This document shows positions 57,098-64,000 of a stretch of DNA of 64,000 bases, piece by piece. The DNA lies in assembly GCF_901543175.1 (NCBI RefSeq), contig NZ_LR594040.1, positions 1,798,001 to 1,862,000 of the forward strand, read 5' to 3'. The first letter of the stretch is position 1, and every line of letters begins with the position of its first letter. The notes below the pieces were generated by a model, which saw only the letters and a program-made list of their open reading frames with translations, had not been told where the DNA came from and did no database searches. The position numbers were made by a program, and so were the translations under genes. Origin of the DNA: Streptococcus australis. Lineage in GTDB: Bacteria > Bacillota > Bacilli > Lactobacillales > Streptococcaceae.

Positions 57098-57286
57098 GAA
57101 AACATGCCTAAAAACTAGCTTTTCTAGACTCCGGCTCTTTGACTTTGAACCTATCACCTTCAGCAAACCCTGCTCAAATCCCCACTGCACTAGGATTTCT
57201 ACTAGAAAGCTGGCTCGTTACTAGTTTCCGGTACTATTATCAAGAACCCTCTAGGATATTAGCTGAATCTCCTGCTCTCCCCAAAC

Positions 57287-57307
57287 TTATCCACAACTTG
57301 TGAATAA
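57287..57307. promoter_or_regulatory. Pair 2 of head-to-head DnaA boxes
   Basis: TTATCCACA-act-TGTGAATAA: one perfect box and one accepted variant (TTATTCACA), same geometry as pair 1, 210 bp away. Confidence 0.65.
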
Positions 57308-57702
57308 CTCCTTCTTCCTAGTTGTTACCTCGTTGACTATAACAAAAAATCTAGGTACCGTCAATAAGACAAGGCTGTCTCCCTAAATACTCAGAAAAGA
57401 TTCTATAATTTGTACAATATACATTTAAAGTGGCCTAGAAGAAAGATTTTTCTGATAGATTTCATATAATTTTCTAAGTGGCTTTCAATCATTGCTCTTC
57501 TCAATTCCTCGTCAGAAATGACTTAAAATCTGGACATTTCTTCTTAAAATGTGAAATTTAGCATAATTTTTTCAAAAAATATTATATTCTTTATGGTAGA
57601 AGTTTATACATTTATTTCCTCTAATTCCTTTTGCTATCGTATAATAACATAAAATACTACTAAAACCTTGTTTTGTCCGAATTTTTAATCATTTTTTACT
57701 AT

Positions 57703-57749
57703 TGACACGCCTCTGAGAATATGATATAACGTAAATGTAAGCGGTACCA
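57703..57749 (+). promoter_or_regulatory. arcA promoter with cre-like site
   Basis: TTGACA (57703-57708), 16-bp spacer, TATAAC (57725-57730), then TGTAAGCGGTACCA (57736-57749), which matches the cre consensus in 13 of 14 positions and overlaps +1. CcpA repression of the arginine deiminase operon is known in streptococci. Confidence 0.75.
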
Positions 57750-57788
57750 AAAAGGTGCCACCGTGAAAATTTTTAAGGAGGAAAACAC

Positions 57789-59018
57789 ATGTCTTCACAT
57801 CCAATTCAGGTATTCTCAGAAATTGGGAAACTGAAAAAAGTTATGTTGCACCGTCCAGGCAAAGAGTTGGAAAACTTGTTGCCGGACTATCTCGAAAGGC
57901 TTCTTTTTGATGACATTCCATTCTTGGAAGATGCTCAAAAAGAACATGACGCATTTGCTCAAGCTCTTCGTGATGAAGGAATTGAGGTCCTTTACCTAGA
58001 GCAATTGACTGCTGAATCATTGACTTCCCCAGAAATCCGCGATCAATTTATCGAGGAATATTTAGACGAAGCTAACATCCGTGGTCGTCAAACCAAGGCG
58101 GCTATTCGTGAATTGCTTCACGGTATCAAGGACAACCAAGAATTGGTTGAAAAAACTATGGCAGGGGTTCAAAAAGTTGAATTGCCAGAAATTCCTGAAG
58201 AAGCAAAAGGCTTAACTGACTTGGTTGAGTCAGACTATCCATTTGCTATTGACCCAATGCCAAACCTCTACTTCACTCGCGACCCATTTGCAACCATTGG
58301 TAATGCCGTATCACTTAACCACATGTATGCAGATACTCGTAACCGTGAAACTCTTTATGGTAAATACATTTTCAAACACCATCCAATCTATGGTGGAAAA
58401 GTAGAATTAGTCTACAACCGTGAAGAAGATACACGTATTGAAGGTGGAGATGAGCTCGTTCTTTCTAAAGACGTTCTTGCAGTAGGTATCTCTCAACGTA
58501 CAGATGCAGCTTCGATTGAAAAACTCTTGGTGAACATCTTCAAGAAAAATGTTGGCTTCAAGAAAGTATTGGCATTTGAATTTGCTAACAACCGTAAATT
58601 CATGCACTTGGATACTGTCTTCACCATGGTTGACTATGACAAGTTCACAATTCACCCAGAAATCGAAGGCGATCTTCGTGTGTACTCTGTCACTTATGAA
58701 AATGAAAAACTCAAGATTGTTGAAGAAAAAGGTGACTTAGCTGAACTTCTTGCGAAGAACCTCGGCGTAGAAAAAGTTCATTTGATCCGTTGCGGTGGTG
58801 GCAATATCGTAGCAGCTGCGCGTGAACAATGGAATGACGGTTCCAACACTTTGACCATCGCACCTGGTGTAGTCGTCGTTTATGCCCGCAATACCATTAC
58901 CAATAAGATCCTAGAAGAATACGGGCTTCGCTTGATTAAGATTCGCGGAAGTGAATTGGTTCGGGGCCGTGGTGGACCTCGTTGTATGTCTATGCCATTT
59001 GAACGTGAAGAAGTATAA
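57789..59018 (+). CDS. arcA: Arginine deiminase
   Basis: A 409-aa enzyme of full length: [34 protein letters not shown] and the active-site cysteine in [12 protein letters not shown]. It converts arginine to citrulline and ammonia. TAAGGAGG precedes the ATG. First gene of arcABC(D); the frame is intact, unlike in some pneumococci where it is broken. Confidence 0.97.
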   Translation: MSSHPIQVFSEIGKLKKVMLHRPGKELENLLPDYLERLLFDDIPFLEDAQKEHDAFAQALRDEGIEVLYLEQLTAESLTSPEIRDQFIEEYLDEANIRGRQTKAAIRELLHGIKDNQELVEKTMAGVQKVELPEIPEEAKGLTDLVESDYPFAIDPMPNLYFTRDPFATIGNAVSLNHMYADTRNRETLYGKYIFKHHPIYGGKVELVYNREEDTRIEGGDELVLSKDVLAVGISQRTDAASIEKLLVNIFKKNVGFKKVLAFEFANNRKFMHLDTVFTMVDYDKFTIHPEIEGDLRVYSVTYENEKLKIVEEKGDLAELLAKNLGVEKVHLIRCGGGNIVAAAREQWNDGSNTLTIAPGVVVVYARNTITNKILEEYGLRLIKIRGSELVRGRGGPRCMSMPFEREEV

Positions 59019-59076
59019 TCGCTGTTCAGTATTTGTCAATAAAAAATGTAAAAAAATAGAAAGAGGAAATAATAGA

Positions 59077-60093
59077 ATGACACATTCAGTATTCCAAGGA
59101 CGTAGCTTTTTAGCAGAAAAAGACTTTACTCGCGCAGAGTTAGAATATCTTATCGGTCTTTCAGCTCACTTGAAGGATTTGAAAAAACGCAATATCCAAC
59201 ACCACTACCTTGCTGGTAAAAATATCGCCCTCTTGTTTGAAAAAACTTCTACTCGTACACGTGCAGCCTTTACAACTGCAGCTATTGACCTTGGTGCTCA
59301 TCCAGAATACCTCGGAGCAAATGACATTCAGTTAGGTAAAAAAGAATCTACTGAAGATACTGCAAAAGTTTTGGGTCGTATGTTTGACGGGATTGAATTC
59401 CGTGGTTTCAGCCAACGTATGGTTGAAGAATTAGCAGAATTCTCAGGTGTTCCAGTATGGAACGGTCTAACTGACGAATGGCACCCAACTCAAATGTTGG
59501 CTGACTACTTGACTGTTCAAGAAAACTTCGGCCGCTTGGAAGGCTTGACATTGGTATACTGTGGTGATGGACGTAACAACGTTGCCAATAGCTTGCTCGT
59601 AACAGGTGCTATCCTTGGTGTTAATGTTCACATCTTCTCACCAAAAGAACTCTTCCCAGAAAAAGAAATCGTTGAATTGGCTGAAGGATTTGCTAAAGAA
59701 AGTGGTGCACACATCCTCATCACCGAAGATGCAGACGAAGCTGTTAAAGGTGCAGATGTACTTTATACAGACGTTTGGGTATCTATGGGTGAAGAAGACA
59801 AATTCGCAGAACGCGTTGCACTTTTGAAACCTTACCAAGTCAATATGGACTTAGTGAAAAAAGCAAACAACGAAAACTTGATCTTCCTCCACTGTTTACC
59901 AGCATTCCACGACACTCACACTGTTTATGGTAAAGATGTTGCTGAAAAATTTGGCGTAGAAGAAATGGAAGTAACAGACGAAGTCTTCCGCAGCAAGTAT
60001 GCTCGCCACTTTGACCAAGCAGAAAACCGTATGCACACTATCAAAGCTGTTATGGCTGCTACTCTTGGTAACCTTTATATTCCTAAAGTATAA
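59077..60093 (+). CDS. arcB: Ornithine carbamoyltransferase, catabolic
   Basis: A 338-aa enzyme with the carbamoyl-phosphate motif [11 protein letters not shown] and the ornithine-binding [11 protein letters not shown] 59077 has AGAGGA upstream and gives the standard length; the longer frame runs into arcA. It splits citrulline to carbamoyl phosphate and ornithine. Confidence 0.97.
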   Translation: MTHSVFQGRSFLAEKDFTRAELEYLIGLSAHLKDLKKRNIQHHYLAGKNIALLFEKTSTRTRAAFTTAAIDLGAHPEYLGANDIQLGKKESTEDTAKVLGRMFDGIEFRGFSQRMVEELAEFSGVPVWNGLTDEWHPTQMLADYLTVQENFGRLEGLTLVYCGDGRNNVANSLLVTGAILGVNVHIFSPKELFPEKEIVELAEGFAKESGAHILITEDADEAVKGADVLYTDVWVSMGEEDKFAERVALLKPYQVNMDLVKKANNENLIFLHCLPAFHDTHTVYGKDVAEKFGVEEMEVTDEVFRSKYARHFDQAENRMHTIKAVMAATLGNLYIPKV

Positions 60094-60125
60094 TTTTAGA
60101 TAATAAACCGTCTACTAACAGCTAT

Positions 60126-60164
60126 GAGGGCTGCGACTAATAGCTTTAGTCCGGCCCTCTTTTA
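60126..60164 (+). terminator. Hairpin between arcB and arcC
   Basis: GAGGGC...GACTAA...TTAGTC...GCCCTC followed by TTTT. Strong enough to terminate, so arcC may be read through only in part or use its own promoter. Confidence 0.75.
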
Positions 60165-60257
60165 TATAATAGTAATCTGTTATTTCTTATAAAATATGTG
60201 AAAATCCATTAAATTGAAATCTAAACGCATTCTATTGAGTGTGATAAAGGAGAATTT

Positions 60258-61205
60258 ATGGCAAATCGTAAAATTGTAGTAGCTTTGGGAGGAAATGCGA
60301 TTCTTTCTTCTGATCCATCAGCAAAGGCTCAACAAGAAGCTTTAGTTGAAACAGCTAAGCATCTTGTAAAATTGATTAAAAATGGAGATGATTTGATTAT
60401 CACTCACGGTAATGGACCTCAAGTTGGGAATCTCTTGCTCCAACATTTGGCATCAGACTCTGAAAAGAACCCTGCCTTCCCACTCGACTCACTTGTCGCT
60501 ATGACAGAAGGTAGCATCGGTTTCTGGTTGCAAAATGCTTTGCAAAATGCTCTCTTGGATGAAGGCATCGAAAAAAATGTTGCCTCTGTTGTAACGCAAG
60601 TTGTCGTAGATAAAAATGATCCAGCTTTTGTTGACTTGAGTAAACCAATCGGTCCTTTCTATTCAGAAGAAGAAGCAAAAGCAGAAGCCGAAAAGAGCGG
60701 AGCAACTTTCAAGGAAGATGCTGGTCGTGGCTGGCGTAAGGTAGTTGCTTCACCAAAACCCGTTGACATCAAAGAAATTGAAACCATCCGTACTCTTTTA
60801 AATAATGGTCAAGTCGTCGTAGCTGCAGGTGGTGGCGGTATTCCCGTCGTCAAAGAAAACAATGGACATTTGACTGGTGTCGAAGCGGTTATTGATAAAG
60901 ACTTCGCTTCCCAGCGTTTGGCAGAATTGGTTGATGCAGACCTCTTCATCGTTTTGACAGGTGTAGATTATGTATTTGTTAACTACAACAAACCAAACCA
61001 GGAAAAATTGGAACATGTGAATGTTGCCCAGCTGGAAGAATATATCAAACAAGATCAGTTTGCACCAGGCAGCATGCTTCCAAAAGTAGAAGCAGCTATC
61101 GCTTTTGTCAATGGTCGTCCAGAAGGAAAAGCCGTTATTACTTCCCTTGAAAACCTTGGAGCTTTGATTGAGTCTGAAAGCGGAACAATTATTGAAAAAG
61201 GGTAA
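60258..61205 (+). CDS. arcC: Carbamate kinase
   Basis: A 315-aa amino-acid-kinase-fold enzyme: [32 protein letters not shown] and [10 protein letters not shown]. It makes ATP from carbamoyl phosphate. AAGGAGAATTT precedes the ATG. Confidence 0.97.
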   Translation: MANRKIVVALGGNAILSSDPSAKAQQEALVETAKHLVKLIKNGDDLIITHGNGPQVGNLLLQHLASDSEKNPAFPLDSLVAMTEGSIGFWLQNALQNALLDEGIEKNVASVVTQVVVDKNDPAFVDLSKPIGPFYSEEEAKAEAEKSGATFKEDAGRGWRKVVASPKPVDIKEIETIRTLLNNGQVVVAAGGGGIPVVKENNGHLTGVEAVIDKDFASQRLAELVDADLFIVLTGVDYVFVNYNKPNQEKLEHVNVAQLEEYIKQDQFAPGSMLPKVEAAIAFVNGRPEGKAVITSLENLGALIESESGTIIEKG

Positions 61206-61264
61206 GTTGTTTTACTAATAAGATGTATTTTATTTCTAGCGTTTCTATATTAAGTTAAGAATAA

Positions 61265-61305
61265 TTTTGTGAAAATAAGTAGGATATTTTCACAAAATAC
61301 TAGTT
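61265..61305 (+). terminator. Perfect 13-bp inverted repeat with T-run after arcC
   Basis: TTTTGTGAAAATA (61265-61277), 7-nt loop, TATTTTCACAAAA (61285-61297), then TACTAGTTTTTT. Terminator or attenuator between arcC and the transporter gene. A second small inverted repeat (TTCTTAAAT/ATTTAAGAA) lies at about 61353-61374. Confidence 0.7.
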
Positions 61306-61419
61306 TTTTAGACTTTAATATGGTAGAATAATTATAAATAAAAAAGCGTTTTTCTTAAATATTTATTTAAGAAAGTAGTTGGTTTTTTACACTTTGTTAG
61401 ACATTAGGAGGAAAAACAA

Positions 61420-62931
61420 ATGAGTGAAAAAGCTAAAAAAGGGTTTAAGATGCCTTCATCTTACACCGTCTTATTGATAATCATTGCTATTATGGCAGTG
61501 CTAACTTGGATTATCCCTGCGGGGGCCTTTATAGAGGGTGTTTACAATGCTCAACCTCAAAATCCACAAGGAATTTGGGATGTCCTCATGGCACCGATTC
61601 GGGCTATGTTAGGTACTCATCCAGAGGCAGGCTCACTGATTAAAGAAACCAGCGCAGCGATTGATGTAGCCTTCTTCATCCTCATGGTTGGTGCTTTCCT
61701 TGGCGTTGTCAATGAAACTGGTGCTCTTGACGTAGGGATTGCCTCTATCGTGAAGAAGTATAAAGGCCGCGAAAAAATGTTGATTTTGGTACTGATGCCT
61801 TTGTTTGCCCTCGGTGGTACAACTTATGGTATGGGTGAAGAAACAATGGCCTTCTATCCACTCCTTGTACCAGTTATGATGGCCGTTGGTTTTGATAGCT
61901 TGACTGGTGTTGCAATTATTTTGCTCGGTTCTCAAATCGGCTGTTTGGCATCTACTCTGAATCCATTTGCGACAGGTATTGCTTCAGCGACTGCGGGAGT
62001 TCCTACAGCGGAAGGTCTCGTACTTCGTCTGATTTTCTGGGTTGTCTTGACTGCTCTTAGCACTTGGTTTGTTTACCGTTATGCGGATAAGATTCAAAAA
62101 GATCCGACTAAGTCACTGGTTTATAGTACTCGCGAAGAAGATTTGAAACACTTTAACGTAGAAGAATCTTCATCTGTAGAATCTACACTTAGCAGCAAAC
62201 AAAAATCAGTTCTCTTCTTATTTGTGTTGACATTCATCTTGATGGTATTGAGCTTCATTCCATGGGAAGGCTTGAAGGTAACTGTTTTTAATGACTTTAA
62301 TGCTTGGTTGACTGGTCTTCCAGTTATTGGTAATATTATCGGTTCATCTACTTCTGCACTAGGTACTTGGTACTTCCCAGAAGGTGCAATGCTCTTTGCC
62401 TTTATGGGTATCCTGATTGGTATTGTTTATGGTCTTAAGGAAGATAAGATTATCTCTGCCTTCATGAATGGTGCTGCTGACTTGCTCAGTGTTGCCTTGA
62501 TCGTAGCAATTGCCCGTGGTATTCAAGTTATCATGAACGACGGTATGATTACCGACACCATTCTCAACTGGGGTAAAGAAGGCTTGAGCGGTCTATCTTC
62601 ACAAGTCTTTATCGTTTTAACTTATATCTTCTATCTACCTATGTCATTCTTGATCCCATCTTCATCTGGTCTTGCCAGCGCAACTATGGGTATCATGGCT
62701 CCGCTTGGAGAATTTGTAAACGTTCGTCCTAGCTTGATTATCACTGCTTACCAATCTGCTTCAGGTGTCTTGAACTTGATTGCACCAACATCTGGTATTG
62801 TGATGGGAGCTCTTGCACTTGGACGTATCAACATTGGTACTTGGTGGAAATTCATGGGCAAACTCGTAGTCGCTATTATTGTAGTGACAATCGCCCTTCT
62901 TCTCCTTGGAACCTTCCTTCCATTCCTATAA
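61420..62931 (+). CDS. arcD: YfcC family transporter, probable arginine/ornithine antiporter (ArcD role)
   Basis: A 503-aa protein with about 12 membrane segments, belonging to the YfcC/C4-dicarboxylate-carrier-like family ([54 protein letters not shown]). In pneumococcus the corresponding gene SP_2152 is the ArcD of the arginine deiminase pathway. AGGAGG precedes the ATG. It is not of the classical APC-type ArcD family. Confidence 0.85.
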   Translation: MSEKAKKGFKMPSSYTVLLIIIAIMAVLTWIIPAGAFIEGVYNAQPQNPQGIWDVLMAPIRAMLGTHPEAGSLIKETSAAIDVAFFILMVGAFLGVVNETGALDVGIASIVKKYKGREKMLILVLMPLFALGGTTYGMGEETMAFYPLLVPVMMAVGFDSLTGVAIILLGSQIGCLASTLNPFATGIASATAGVPTAEGLVLRLIFWVVLTALSTWFVYRYADKIQKDPTKSLVYSTREEDLKHFNVEESSSVESTLSSKQKSVLFLFVLTFILMVLSFIPWEGLKVTVFNDFNAWLTGLPVIGNIIGSSTSALGTWYFPEGAMLFAFMGILIGIVYGLKEDKIISAFMNGAADLLSVALIVAIARGIQVIMNDGMITDTILNWGKEGLSGLSSQVFIVLTYIFYLPMSFLIPSSSGLASATMGIMAPLGEFVNVRPSLIITAYQSASGVLNLIAPTSGIVMGALALGRINIGTWWKFMGKLVVAIIVVTIALLLLGTFLPFL

Positions 62932-62951
62932 ATAGTGAGCGAGGTGATTCC

Positions 62952-64000
62952 ATGAAAATAGATATAACAAATCAAGTCAAAGATGAATTTCTTACATCAT
63001 TAAAAACCTTGATTTCCTATCCTTCGGTACTCAATGAAGGAGAAAATGGAACACCTTTTGGACAAGCAATCCAAGATGTCCTAGAAAAAACTTTAGAGAT
63101 TTGTCGCGGCTTAGGTTTCACTACCTATCTCGACCCTAAAGGTTATTACGGATACGCAGAAATCGGTCAGGGAGCAGAGCTCCTGGCCGTTCTCTGTCAT
63201 TTGGATGTTGTTCCATCAGGTGATGAAGCAGATTGGCAGACACCGCCATTTGAAGCAAGCATTAAAGAAGGAATCCTCTACGGAAGAGGGGCACAGGACG
63301 ATAAAGGTCCTTCACTGGCAGCTCTCTACGCAGTGAAAAGCTTGCTTGACCAAGGCATCCAATTTAAGAAACGCGTGCGTTTTATCTTTGGTACGGATGA
63401 AGAAACCCTTTGGAGATGTATGGCACGCTACAATGCCCTCGAAGAAACAGCCAGTATGGGATTCGCCCCTGATTCGTCATTTCCTTTAACATACGCTGAA
63501 AAGGGGCTTCTTCAAGTCAAGCTTCATGGCCCGGGCTCTGATCATCTCAAGCTCGATATCGGAGGTGCCTTTAATGTCGTACCAGACAAGGCAAGTTACC
63601 AAGGTCCTCTTTACGAAGCGGTTTGTAGAGGTTTAACAGAAGCTGGTTATGATTACCAAACTGCAGACCAAACAGTGACTGTCATCGGTTTGCCCAAGCA
63701 TGCCAAAGACGCTAGTCAGGGTATAAATGCCGTCATTCGACTAGCCAGTATACTCGCAAGCCTTCACTCGCATCCCACTCTTCATTTTCTAGCCGACAAA
63801 GCAGGGCAAGATGGTAGAGGGCTTGGAATCTTTGGAGAGATCGCTGATGAACCATCTGGTTCCCTATCCTTTAATGTTGCAGGGTTGACCATCAATCCCG
63901 ATCGCTCCGAGATTCGGATCGATATACGCATACCTGTGCTAGCAGATAAGGAGAAACTGGTAGCACAGCTCACTCAGTGCGCCAAAGACTACCAACTTGA
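62952..64000 (+). CDS. M20 family dipeptidase (PepV-like), 3' end outside the window
   Basis: About 349 codons are present; the gene runs off the right edge. GAGGTG precedes ATG 62952, 20 bp after the transporter stop. Metal-binding motifs are [11 protein letters not shown] and [12 protein letters not shown]; further [12 protein letters not shown] and the lid domain [21 protein letters not shown]. Corresponds to SP_2153. It may supply arginine from peptides to the arc pathway; that is inferred from position. Confidence 0.9.
   Translation, partial: MKIDITNQVKDEFLTSLKTLISYPSVLNEGENGTPFGQAIQDVLEKTLEICRGLGFTTYLDPKGYYGYAEIGQGAELLAVLCHLDVVPSGDEADWQTPPFEASIKEGILYGRGAQDDKGPSLAALYAVKSLLDQGIQFKKRVRFIFGTDEETLWRCMARYNALEETASMGFAPDSSFPLTYAEKGLLQVKLHGPGSDHLKLDIGGAFNVVPDKASYQGPLYEAVCRGLTEAGYDYQTADQTVTVIGLPKHAKDASQGINAVIRLASILASLHSHPTLHFLADKAGQDGRGLGIFGEIADEPSGSLSFNVAGLTINPDRSEIRIDIRIPVLADKEKLVAQLTQCAKDYQL

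Larger units (their letters stand above)
57037..57788. other. Gene-free 750-bp region upstream of arcA
   Basis: No credible coding sequence. It holds two head-to-head pairs of DnaA boxes (57077-57097 and 57287-57307), a loose inverted repeat (AGCTTTTCTAGA at 57117 with CTAGAAAGCT at 57202-57211), an AT-rich stretch and, at its right end, the arcA promoter with a cre-like site. Confidence 0.75.

Noticed and set aside
57000..57224. Possible 74-codon ORF upstream of arcA
   Set aside because: Overlaps the GH29 start antisense, contains the DnaA boxes, and has no ribosome binding site; I treat the area as non-coding.
57736..57775. T-box or other riboswitch upstream of arcA
   Set aside because: There is a small hairpin (CGGTACC/GGTGCCACCG), but it coincides with the cre-like site and is too short for a known riboswitch.

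Overview
The window is Gram-positive, low-GC chromosomal DNA from a mitis-group Streptococcus (S. mitis, S. oralis, S. infantis or a close relative of S. pneumoniae). Protein families, gene order, the MtaR MET-box, an Rgg/SHP pair, a BOX repeat and a ComE/BlpR-type direct repeat all point there. It is probably not a pneumococcus: from memory of the TIGR4 gene order, the pspA/argGH segment that normally separates the LysM gene from mnmA is missing. SP_ locus numbers below are from memory and serve as synteny hints only.

Layout. 1-7.5 kb: 5' part of a sensor kinase (HK07-like), its DUF624/YesL partner, an ECF S-component-like protein, then a compact minus-strand acyl-transfer module dltB-dltD-dltX without dltA or dltC. 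4.4-8.5 kb: methionine ABC importer (metP, metN, an M20 peptidase, metQ) behind a MET-box. 8.6-12.2 kb: amino-acid binding lipoprotein, azlCD, a lipoprotein with no visible leader, a CPBP protease. 12.2-13.5 kb: a quorum-sensing locus with an rgg gene, a short hydrophobic peptide (SHP) gene of 25 codons, and a divergent, decayed double-glycine peptide gene; two copies of one 18-bp motif abut the two divergent promoters. 13.6-15.8 kb: tsaD-rimI-tsaB. 15.9-20.1 kb: accessory island with two small membrane proteins, an AT-rich SAMHD1/YwfO-like HD phosphohydrolase with a 74-aa partner, and an IS481-like element. 20.3-26.8 kb: rpoY-rnjA, mnmG, a Nudix gene, a BOX element, mnmA, a LysM secreted protein. 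27-33.7 kb: L-serine dehydratase, a HAD phosphatase, a CapD-like enzyme, a GT2 glycosyltransferase, an MFS exporter. 33.8-36.1 kb: a repeat-rich DUF2971 protein. 36.2-41.2 kb: PadR-HAAS-DUF4097 envelope operon, a DUF4299-like protein, trhO. 41.3-42.4 kb: bacteriocin-immunity pair behind a ComE/BlpR-type box.

42.5-57 kb is one continuous host N-glycan utilisation region: a three-gene carbohydrate ABC importer (NgtS/NgtP-like) with a cre site, then GH20, ROK kinase, GH38, GH125, divergent GH92, and GH29. None of the glycosidases shows a signal peptide, so they probably act in the cytoplasm on imported glycans. The kinase at the left edge resembles HK07, whose pneumococcal system (TCS07) is reported to control N-glycan foraging, so regulator and targets may both lie here. 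57-64 kb: a 750-bp gene-free stretch with two identically arranged pairs of DnaA boxes, then the arginine deiminase pathway arcA-arcB-arcC-arcD with a cre-like site, and the start of an M20 dipeptidase gene.

The strongest undescribed candidates are the dltB-dltD-dltX module lacking dltA/dltC, the divergent 18-bp motif pair at the Rgg/SHP locus, the HD hydrolase plus small partner gene, and the paired DnaA boxes upstream of arcA.
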